64,000 nucleotides of DNA, taken from contig NC_089980.1 of NCBI RefSeq assembly GCF_036417845.1, positions 44,080,501 through 44,144,500 on the forward strand, in the 5' to 3' direction. The stretch comes from Apteryx mantelli (taxonomy: Eukaryota > Chordata > Aves > Apterygiformes > Apterygidae). The notes under the pieces are model-generated. The model searched no databases. It was given only the letters and a program-made list of their open reading frames with translations, and was not told where the DNA came from. Shown here piece after piece: positions 55,801 through 64,000 of this stretch. The number at the start of each line of letters is the position of its first letter. The stretch's first letter is position 1. A program made the position numbers and the translations under genes.

Positions 55801-58800
55801 TGAGGGGGTGCCAGGCTCCAGGGCCCTCCTGCGAGCTCCCCGAGTAGCCTGGCTGGCTCTGAGGGGCTTTTGGGGAGCAGCAAGGTGTCCGAGGGCTGGC
55901 ACCCTGCTGCTGCAGGGTGACCAGATGCAGCTGCTCTGTGCTGCTCTTGCGGTTGCTGCCGCAGCGCTGGGCAGCTTGGCTGGGGTCCCCAGGCCCTCAG
56001 CCCGGGGAGCTCAGCTTCTTCTCCACACATCCGCCGCCTGCAGGAGCTCAGAGATCCCTGAGCATATATACCTTTGGGGAAACCCTTGGTTTCAAGGGTG
56101 TCTTTGGGAGTCTCTGTGACTTTTTTCCCCTGTCAGACACAAGTCTCTCAGCCATCCTTGCAATGCTATACCACCTTCAACTTCTCCATCTGCTTCATAT
56201 CTGGCTGGCAGAGCCCTGGGGACCCCACTGAGGTTTTCTCCAGGGGCAAGGCTGACAATACCCCATCACATCCACGCCACACGCCTCACCGTGCCCAGAA
56301 CGTCCTCCTTCAGGCATTGCAGGGCAGAGGTGGGGAGGTCCCCAAGGAGCCAGGATTCCCCTTCCCCCTCAGAGTCGCTCGCCTTGGCCATGTCCAACTG
56401 TAGCCCAGTCCTGGCTCCTGAAGATAGCTCCCTGCCACACCTGCCATGAGAAGAAGGGACACAGCTGGGGCACTGCTGGGGCAGGAGATAGACTACCCAT
56501 GACGCCTGGACATGGCCTGGCTGGAAGCACCGCATCTTCCAGCATTTCCCACATCCCTCCCCGGATTTGTACACTGGCCTTGCCCTATGCCACCTCCCCC
56601 CCCCCCAAGACACTCTCTTTGCAGGATCTCATCTGCGGCTCTGCATCGCTTCCTGCTGGGCCCTCCTCCCTGCCACAGTGGGAAAACTGCCCTGGAGGCT
56701 TGCAGGACAGTCCATACCAAAGCAGCTACCAGAAATCAAGGAATAACCTCCAAATCAGGAGCATATACCACATCCCAAGAGTCAGCAACACAGTCTTCCG
56801 GGAGCCCAAGAGCGTGACACCCCTTGCTCCCGGTGTCACACACACCACACACTTACAACATGCATCACATTGATGCCAGCGCACATGTGCGTCAATGCTT
56901 CCGTATGAAAGGCAATATATATGCTGCTGCTTGGATTTTTTTTTAACAGAGTTTAAAAAAAAAAAAAAAAGAGGGGCAGGTTGTATTCAGGCTTGTGTTC
57001 AGATCCCCAGATCCTGGGGTTGCAAACAGTCCAACCTCTGGCATACCCCAATGTAATGTAATGTATTTCCCGTTATTTGGTACAAGAAGACCCCCAAGAG
57101 GAGTCATGCAATGCCCAGCTGCATCACACCAGACAGATCCAAAGTAATAGTTCTTGCTAAATCACAGAATCACAGAATCACGGAATGGTTGAGGTTGGAA
57201 GGGACCTCTGGAGATCATCTAGTCCAACCCCCCTGCTCAAGCAGGGTCACCTAGAGTACGTTGCACAGGATCGCATCCAGGTGGGTTTTGAATATCCCCA
57301 GAGAAGGAGACTCCACAAAGCCAAAGAAGGATTAAGACCTGGCACAAGACTTAAAGGGCCAAGCCCAGAGCAGAACAGATGATTAAACTACATCCTTTCC
57401 TTCCCATAAACGCACAACTCATACTGGACAAGTCATGGACTAAGAGATGGAGGCATCTCCTTCCTCACCCTCCACTGAGCTCCCCAGACCCATTGCCCCT
57501 GCTGTGTGCTGCCTCACAGCCCACCACTGAGTGGCTAGGACCCCATCCCCAGTCCTCAGGAGGGAGTGTGCAGCCGCTGCCAGCTCTCAGGGCTAGTTTC
57601 AGCCCAGCCCTGGCACATAGTGGTTTTACGTGGGCACTCACCCAAAGGGGCTTTTCCAGCACTGGGAGTCCCCTCCCCAGCACGCACTGACCCCTTTAGT
57701 CCTTACCTGCCTGGGTGAGAGGCAGTGCCCCCAGCATGACAGGCAGCTCTGCTCAGGCCTTCTGCATTGCTGGCATGGGTCCAACCTATTTGGGGTCCTC
57801 CTGTTGCCACGACACCAGGGACATCAGAAATGAGTCCAAATCTTGCAGAATATATCCTTACCGGCAGCTCTGGTGGCTAAAGCTCCCCTGTGACTATGCA
57901 TGGAGATGCAGGAGGCTGTAGTCACTGGAGGAATAACCTCCTGCAATTGAAACCAGAAGTAAAACCCACCCTATGCCCCACAGAGCTATTCTCCATTCTG
58001 CAAAGTTTCCTCTGCCCACAGCATCTGTGATTGTGCCATTGATGGCAAGATCACTTCCCCAGACACCCAACGCAGCTACTTCTGGGGCAGAGCACAGCAG
58101 CTGTTTGACAGCCATGCGACACAGGGGTTCAGGGCAGGAAGTGCCCCAAAATGCTGTCCTCCAACAATGCTACACAGCACCAGGGAGGCAGGATGCACCA
58201 CTGGAGTGTGGCCAGGATGCCACAGTGAATATGCTGATTCTTGGCAAAGCTGCTATGGGATATCCTACAGTTACAGAGGGAGGCCAGAAACTCTGCTTTA
58301 CGTGTCTTGTGGGTGACGGTAGCCTCTCTCCTCCAAGCAGGACCATGCTGCTCTGAACACCATGCCCCAGAAAGTGTGACTGCACAGGCAGCAAACTCTC
58401 AGAGGGGCTTCTAGCACATGCCCAGAGCCTGGTGTGCACCTCTGCCTGCCTCTCTGCGCACACAGCAATCTCACCATGGGGCCATCCAGTGCTGGAGCTG
58501 GAGAGGAGGGCCCAGCACTGCAGACTGCTTGGCCATGCTGCAGAAGGAGCCTGGCCCAGGCCCACGGCAGTGAGGACCTCTGAGGAGGGCTCCCTGGGCA
58601 AGGAGTCAGGAATATCTGAAAGGCAGCCTGCAAGGAGAGATCACAGGGAAAGTTTGTCAGGAGAAGCTGTGTTGAGGTGGAGAGGGACTGGAAAGCCCCA
58701 GGGGCCAGGCAGACCCAGAGCTACCTGAATCCCAGCCCTGCAGAAGCTGGCAGAGTAGGAGCAGCGAACACAAGCTGTGCTTCTCCAGCTCTGTGCATGC

Positions 58801-60750
58801 CAATACCATGAGGGCCACCCCCATCATGTGTCTCAGGGACATCCCCAAGACTCCTGGCATTGCTGCAGGCCCATATTTTGCATGGTTCGTCAAGCCAATA
58901 GGAAGATCCAAGCTGCATGTTGCCTGCCCATGGTGTATTGCTAGCTGGTACTGCTGCCCTGGGACGAGCAGAGGCTGAGGCCCACTGCCACACAGCAAAG
59001 CTAGACGGTCACCTCTTACAAACTGCCTCACTGGTGCCCTTCCCTAAGCATCAGCTGCTGAAGGGAGGAAAAGCTGAAGGAAACATTCTCAGCCGGGCTG
59101 GGGAGTTCCCTGGTCAGCAAAACCTGCAGGGAAGGAGACTTGTACTGCCAGCAGCCAGATTGTGCCGTGGGTCAGAGAGGGGCTTGCACGCCCGGTGAGC
59201 ACAGCACAGCTGAGGTGGGCTCACGGAGGGTCAGTGGGCTGGGCAGATAACTGGCACAGCCAGGGCGTTTTCATCCTTCCGGACGTCTTCTGACTTTCCT
59301 GCTCCGCAATGGGCTTCAAACAAGGCAGAGCCCCCGAGCAGGAATCCTGCATTTACACGGACCCACGGCTGGGGTGGGGGGACCATGGGGTGGCTGCGCA
59401 GGCACTCACCTAGACGGGCTGGGGTGCTGTGCGTCTGCCTCAGAGGCCTTGGCAGCTCACAGCTGGGGACTGCTGTCGGCCACCCTGCTGCAGAGGTGCG
59501 ACCGGGGATGCTGGAGGCAACGGTGCCGTTGGACTGTCGGCTGCATCCACGAGCCCCGTGCCAGCTCTCCACAGGGCCTTCATCCAGCGGGCAGCTCAGC
59601 AGCTCAGCAGCTTCGCCAGCTTGTATTCCAGGTACAGGGCTGTCCTGGAGCCAGAGAGTCCATCGGGGATGGTGCCATGTGCAGCCCAAAACCAAGGACT
59701 CGGCAGTGATCCCCACTCCCCCACCACCAAGGACACTCACAGACATGAATGTGTCACAGCAAGGCAAGGGAGCAAATGCAAAGCCCGAGGCTTGGGCCAC
59801 GCTAGCAGGGGCCGTGGGGCAGGAGCGAGAGGCAGGGGCAGAGCTGGGAGGGGAAAGCAGGAAGCGAAACATCTCTCAGGACAGCAATATCTGACCCACA
59901 CCAGCTCACCCCAAGGTACTTAATAAATAAGTATGTGAACTTAGCAAATTTTGTGATTTGTTTCAGCCCAGCTTACAGCCCAGCTTCCCAACACAGGCCC
60001 TCAGCTGTCCAAAAGGGACAGTTTTCTCACTGCTCCCTAAAACCCCCATCTACTCCTCCTGCCCCGCAGGCTGCTCCAGGTCTTGGCATCAGGCCCAGAA
60101 AGGCAGTTTGGAGCCCAATCTGCTGAAAGCAGCAACATGTGTACACACACACACACACACCTTTGAAACAGCTGGGCACGCTCCCTTATCAGCCAGCCCA
60201 GGCTCCTTTCCCTCTCTTCGTCCGTCGCCCCATAGCGTGGGGAGCAGGGACTCACATGGGCTAAGCCAGGCAATTCTTGGGGAAAGTCCCCCAGCTCTCG
60301 TAGCTGCCCCCTTAGCCGGTCGTATCGCAGTCGCAGAGGGAAGGCCTGCACCGACAGTGCCTCATTAGCCCCACGAGCAGCACCCTGCAGGTGCTGGCAG
60401 CCTGCAGCAGCGCCCACCTGCGCCAGGGCTGCTGGCGAGGGTGCTGCAACGCATCGGCCAAAATAGCCCTGGCTCGGCCCCTGCCCGCACCCCCGACGCC
60501 AGCCCAGGGCAGACAGGTCCATCTGAGGACACAGGTGTAACCATGAGCATCCCAGGCTGAGGGCTGGGCTCTGCTCTCCCATGCTGTACCCCACAGCCCA
60601 GGGTAGCGCCTGCGGGCTGGAGAGGTGGGAGGAGGGGGAGCAGCCGCAGACACGGGGAGCAGGAGGAGGGGAACTCACAGGCAACGCCAGGAAGGCATTG
60701 AAATACTCCAGGAAAAAATCATCATAGGTCAGGAGCTCCTCCAGATCCGC
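49372..60750 (-). CDS. RGS22/RGSL1-like gene with several RGS-type domains, incomplete model
   Basis: Fourteen exons join in consistent phase. The N-terminal part, [17 protein letters not shown] then a [16 protein letters not shown] segment and [13 protein letters not shown], matches the start of RGS22. Later exons carry RGS-type helices: [13 protein letters not shown], a segment with [17 protein letters not shown], and [13 protein letters not shown] with [17 protein letters not shown] domains normally speed GTP hydrolysis by G-alpha subunits; RGS22 and RGSL1 are testis-rich and atypical, so activity is not assumed. The first coding exon with an ATG, some middle exons (56.4-59.4 kb) and the last exon are not resolved. 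An 8-bp duplication breaks the frame in the third exon. It could be a functional gene with an assembly error or polymorphism, or a decaying copy. RGS22 and RGSL1 could not be told apart from memory. Confidence 0.72.
53189..56440 (-). CDS. RGS-like gene, middle exons with RGS-type helices
   Basis: Exons: 56290-56440, 55621-55781, 55454-55499, 54886-55019, 54374-54440, 53599-53705, 53189-53346. They read, among others, [30 protein letters not shown] and [79 protein letters not shown] and [25 protein letters not shown]. Every junction keeps phase. For the fifth and sixth exons a longer pair (54298-54440 with 53599-53721) is also in phase. A 25-base G run lies in the intron between 55019 and 55454. 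Confidence 0.72.
54525..54615 (-). repeat. MIR-like SINE remnant in the RGS-like gene
   Basis: GGGGAAAACTGGGCCAGAGG, then GCAGTGAGTCAGTGGCAGAG, resembles the reverse complement of MIR (ggaaactgaggcacagag, then gtcagtggcagagc). A T-rich simple stretch lies just left of it. Confidence 0.4.
55316..55340 (+). repeat. 25-base G homopolymer
   Basis: Twenty-five consecutive G lie in an intron of the RGS-like gene. This length is prone to slippage and to sequencing or assembly error, and it can form quadruplex structures. The transcript of the gene would carry the C run. Confidence 0.9.
57159..57318 (-). mobile_element. CR1 LINE 3' fragment, avian type
   Basis: It starts with repeats of AATCACAG (the reverse complement of the CR1 3' terminal repeats). 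Next come GGTTGGAAGGGACCTCTGG, GATCATCTAGTCCAACC and AGGTGGGTTTTGAATAT, all in reverse-complement CR1 order. It is well preserved, so younger than the copy at 35.8 kb. It breaks off at about 57,318 in the middle of the known CR1 3' UTR and lies in an intron of the RGS-like gene. Confidence 0.92.
59410..60750 (-). CDS. RGS-like gene, N-terminal exons
   Basis: Exon A ends at 60679 (donor GTGAGT after ...NAFLALP); its 5' edge is uncertain (60738 or further right), and no in-frame ATG is present. Exon B is 60161-60345 (61 codons plus 2 bases), [18 protein letters not shown] to RERAQLFQ, with its donor inside a GT repeat. Exon C is 59410-59644 and starts [15 protein letters not shown]; a TGA follows at once because of an 8-bp tandem duplication. 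Spacing from the RER motif to EYKLAKL equals that in human RGS22. A further weak candidate exon is 58475-58627, in phase only if exon C lacks the duplication. Confidence 0.6.
60143..60160. repeat. (CA)n/(GT)n microsatellite at a splice donor
   Basis: An alternating CA tract of about nine units directly abuts exon B of the RGS-like gene. On the minus strand the exon ends CAAAG and the intron begins GTGTGTGTG, so the donor is made by the repeat. Confidence 0.8.
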
Positions 60751-61009
60751 GGTGAGAGACAGAGAGGCCAGGGGGCTCAAGAGCAGCCAGGATGGCACCA
60801 AGCACTGCCATCCCTCTGTTACCCAGGGAGCTCCCCCTGCTCAGCTCAGGTCTCCTAGAGGGGAGCCCTGGGCAGATTCCCTCCAGGAGTGGGCTGGGAG
60901 GGCTCAGGAGCACCCAGCCCTGGCTTCGCAGTATTTGCCGGGCAGGCACCCTCAGCAGGTGTCTCAACTCTCCCACTGAACTGCCAGCTCTGGGCACTGC
61001 TGGGCTTGG

Positions 61010-61048
61010 GGTGGGACAGGACAGGATGGGACGGGATGGGATGGGCTC
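61010..61048 (+). repeat. Pentamer-type simple repeat (GGGAC/GGGAT)
   Basis: Units such as GGACA, GGATG, GGACG and GGATG follow each other with a 5-bp period over about 40 bp. It lies upstream of the identified RGS-like exons. Confidence 0.65.
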
Positions 61049-62424
61049 CAGACCCATCTGCTCTGGAGAACACAAGTGGTCCCAGGCCCAGAGGTGCTGT
61101 GGAGGGATGTCAGGTCCCCAGCCAGCAATGCCCAGCATTGGTTTGTCCCCCATACCCTACGGCTGTTTGGTGGCACACCAAGCAAAACATTTGGGAGGTC
61201 TTGACTCAGTTCTCAAATGTCATGGGAGGTCCCATGCATTTCCCACAGTCTAAGCAAAGGGGCTGAAAAATGCGGAGGCAGGTTGCCATCATCTCTTGCT
61301 CCTGTGGGACCGAGCAGACTGGGGCAAAGCTGGCCCTGAATGCACTCTTTCTGTGGCAAAACAGAAGCTCCCAGGGGAAGTGCAGGCAAATTGTCTGGGT
61401 CCAACCCTCCTGCCAGGATTTTGCCCCTAGGGACTGACCTACTGGGGAAGACGGTGCTCTGGTCCCTTCTTCCGCAGCAGCCATGGTGGGCCAGGCAGCT
61501 CCTGGGGAAGCTGAATGCCTTCTGCTCCTTGCAACCTGTGTTTACATTGCCCTTGTTTACCAGGAAAGTATGTACAGTTGGTGGCAACTGAGTCACCAGG
61601 TGGGGCAGGACCTGCTGGTTGCTCCCTCTGTTCTGTGCATCCTGCCCTCACAGTGCCTGTAGGGCTGCATCAGTCACATGTGAGACGATCTGCCCAGTCC
61701 TCAGCTCTCTGTAATCAGCAAGGCAAGTTAAAGATAGCAGCTCTCACTTTCTCTAGCTTCCTTCATGGGCTGGTGCTGCTCAGCTGATCTATTTTACTCT
61801 TCTCCCACCAGTACAGCGTTCATCTCTGCCAAAGACAAAAGAAGGGACTTTCTGAAGTGCAGGACTCCAAAACCCAACTGTCTGTGTGTTCCCTGCCCAG
61901 CAATGCCAGGTCCCTGAGAACCAGCATAAGCCCCCAGACGACACTATATGTAAGCTGACACCAAGTATTTCCCAGCTCTGTGGGCAGGTGAGTGAGGGCT
62001 CAGCTTCCCCAGGGACCCCCAGCCCTGGGGGTGTTGGCATAAGCCAGCATGAAGAGGAGGGCCTGCTTGCTCGCCCCCAAGAGGGCTCCCGTTGCTGTGC
62101 TCCCAGAAAAGGCAGAGAGCCCCTGAGAGGGAGCCCAGTTCAGGCTGCGGGGTGCTAGTCTTGGCATTTAGGTGGTTTGGAACAAGGGGCCTGGAACTGC
62201 CCACGGCCCTTGCATTTTTGGAGCTGAGATCCAGCAGGAGGGGCAGCTGCATTGCCGGAGCACAGTCCCCATGTGGGAGAGGAGAGTTCAGCTTCATGCA
62301 GAATCAGGCCCTGATGGGGGGCCCAGCAGTCCAGACTGGGACTGCATTGCCTTAGTGCTGCAGGCAGCTCTGCACCCAAACTCAGCTGGGTGAGGATGTG
62401 CCCTCCCACCACTGGTGCCTGGCC

Positions 62425-62520
62425 TTTAGCAAGTCATAGCCCCTCCATGTGCCTCAGTTTCCCCATCTGCTTTTCCCCTTGGCAGCTCCAGCAGGGCATA
62501 CTTAACACTTACTCAGGGCT
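62425..62520 (+). repeat. MIR SINE remnant
   Basis: GCAAGTCATAGCCCCTCC and then GTGCCTCAGTTTCCCCATCT match the well-known MIR segment (caagtcact... cctcagtttcctcatctg). It is a short, divergent piece in sense orientation. Confidence 0.65.
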
Positions 62521-62539
62521 TTTCTTCCCCTGAAGACTT

Positions 62540-62625
62540 TCGGACAAGCCATTTCCTGTTTCACGGTGGGGAGCCTAAGACACAGAGAAAAGTCATGCAG
62601 TGTGAGGACCCCACTTTCTGCCCAC
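62540..62625 (-). repeat. MIR-like SINE remnant, opposite orientation
   Basis: TTTCACGGTGGGGAGCCTAA, then GACACAGAGAAAAGTCATGC, resembles the reverse complement of MIR. It lies directly beside the sense MIR piece. Confidence 0.45.
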
Positions 62626-64000
62626 TAGGCCACAGAGCCTCTCGTCCAGGGCCAGGCTCTGAGGAATTAGCTGTCCCCTGGTGCAGTGACATGAGGGACC
62701 TGGGGCACCCCAGCACAAAGCTCAGTAGTACAGAGCCGATCCAGCCACAAGTGAAGCACTAGAGATGGTCTCTGTGTTGGCACTGCCACGAAGTGCCAGG
62801 GCCAGGTACATACATGGGTGTACAGCTCCACCAGGGTTAGCTGGGGATCTGTGTGTGCACATGTCTGTACAGGCATGAATGTGTGTGTTCCCACAGAAAG
62901 GTATTTGAGGGGGCACTTCTCTTGCCATTGGCATGGCAAAGTTACCCCAGAAGTGCCAGGGGGTGAAAAGGGGCAGAGTCCCCCTGGTTTCCATCAAGGC
63001 AGAGGACAAACAGCACAAGGAGGCTACACATTTCAAATCTAAGTGTGAGTGTGCATGTGTGTGTGCCCATCCCTATGCACAGGCAGGTGAGTCTGTATTC
63101 TGACTCTAGCTTAATGCTCTAAAACCCACCAGTGTCACCAGCTGCCCCATCCTTCTGGTGTGTCTGTGCTCACTCCAGCTGGACAAACTCCTCAGCAGGT
63201 CTCTGTTGAGAGCAGGATGAGTCTGCAGGAGCAAACTGCAAACTAAATGTGGTTCCTGCTAGCAGTGGGGGCCCACTTTAAGCTAAATGCATGCAGCTGC
63301 TTAACCAAAGACACCTCTGCTCCCAAATCACCTTTAAAAGCTTGATTGCATCCATCCTTGCTGCCTCTCCAAGCAGCAGCCAGAGCTGAGTCGGAGACCC
63401 ACCATCAGCCTGGTCCTGGTCTGCAGGGTGCCTTAAGGCTGGGCTTCACACCAGCACTTAAAAAGAGAGCTAGTGTGAGCTCAGGCTCAAGGCTGGAGCC
63501 TAGCTGCCAGGCAGAGCCCAGATGCTGCCACCACCTGCAATATGCAGAAACGGAAGCAGAGGTGAGGGGAGGTGTCCCCCAAGCAGCAGTGCTCCTACTG
63601 TGCTGAGGGGCATGTCTGCCCCACTGCCCAGCAGCTGTGCCACATTCCCACTGGCACAGACAGCTTGGAGGACACAGGAGAGCCGCAGGGAACAACTAGC
63701 ATCCCCTGCATGACCGCTGAGTAGCAAGGCATTGCTGCCTAAGCAAGTGGAGGGAGTTCAAAGTTTTTAAGTGGCAGGTTAGTCAAGCCCAGAGGCCGAA
63801 GGCAACAAGCGTGCGGCAGTAGCATGCACTGAGATAGTCACACATCATCCACATGCACACATGTTCATGCACAACCCAGAAACTCACATATCCATGAGCA
63901 CCTCTTGCTCACATGCACGCACAGAGGCAATACTCATGCTTCCACCGGCTCTTATTTTCACACAGCACTCCCACACGCAGACTCACTGCTCACACAGCAG

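Larger units (their letters stand above)
60760..64000. other. No gene recognised; old SINE pieces and simple repeats
   Basis: Open frames here are short and overlap on both strands without conserved motifs. Seen instead are a GGGAT/GGACA-type pentamer stretch at 61,010-61,048, two MIR-like pieces (62.4-62.6 kb) and CA/TG-rich stretches at about 63,030-63,075 and 63,835-63,960. The missing first exon of the RGS-like gene is expected in this region but was not identified. Confidence 0.55.

Noticed and set aside
57894-58115. Minus-strand open frame with hydrophobic [12 protein letters not shown]
   Set aside because: It lies between RGS-like exons, but I find no matching acceptor and donor in phase and no family resemblance.
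59231-59872. 213-codon minus-strand open frame read as one protein
   Set aside because: Most of it is intron in another frame. Only the part at 59410-59644 overlaps a real RGS-like exon, whose true frame differs at its start.
60751-60801. Extension of the first RGS-like exon to a start codon at about 60,801
   Set aside because: The codon there is TTG, not ATG, and no in-frame ATG is present. The exon more likely begins at an acceptor, for example after GATCTGGAG.
63835-63960. CACA/CATG-rich stretch resembling a regular repeat array
   Set aside because: Units are irregular in length and sequence, so it is ordinary simple-repeat DNA. Nothing here or elsewhere in the window resembles a CRISPR array.

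Overview
The window is vertebrate nuclear DNA, most likely from a bird. The genes have many short exons with GT-AG introns. The GC-rich blocks at 6,740-7,590 and 26,720-27,960 sit over gene starts. Two antisense CR1 retroposon copies carry the typical avian CR1 3' end. Species was not resolved. Exons were rebuilt by reading splice sites and reading-frame phase by eye and by comparing the translations with remembered human proteins. No alignment was run.

Layout from left to right. (1) 1-7,500: the 5' end of CMTR1 on the minus strand, an mRNA cap 2'-O-ribose methyltransferase. Only the first two coding exons and the CpG-island promoter are inside. (2) 7,590-13,868: an AT-rich block, a second GC-rich patch, then repeat-poor intergenic DNA and the probable RNF8 3' UTR. 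(3) 13,869-27,034: the complete RNF8 gene on the minus strand, 8 coding exons and 514 codons. It encodes the FHA-RING ubiquitin ligase of the DNA double-strand-break response. (4) 27,035-27,605: a short shared CpG-island promoter. (5) 27,606-46,283: the complete AARS2 gene on the plus strand, 22 coding exons and 986 codons, encoding mitochondrial alanyl-tRNA synthetase. Its introns hold an old CR1 element and a solo retroviral LTR. (6) 49,372-60,750: a minus-strand gene with several RGS-type domains, resembling RGS22/RGSL1. Fourteen exons are phase-consistent, but the 5' start, part of the middle and the last exon are unresolved, and one exon carries an apparent frame break. (7) 60,760-64,000: no gene seen, with MIR-like SINE remnants and simple repeats.

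RNF8 and AARS2 are head to head, with only 571 bp between their start codons. That interval holds a CGCG palindrome, a perfect NRF1-type site, ETS-type sites and YY1-type sites at the start codons. RNF8 and CMTR1 keep the same relative order and orientation as on human 6p21.2, whereas human AARS2 lies several megabases away, so the AARS2 junction is a rearranged neighbourhood compared with human. The most unusual points are the RNF8 C-terminal tail, a GC-AG intron in RNF8, the shared promoter, and the RGS-like gene with its 8-bp duplication, a splice donor inside a GT repeat and a 252-residue exon.
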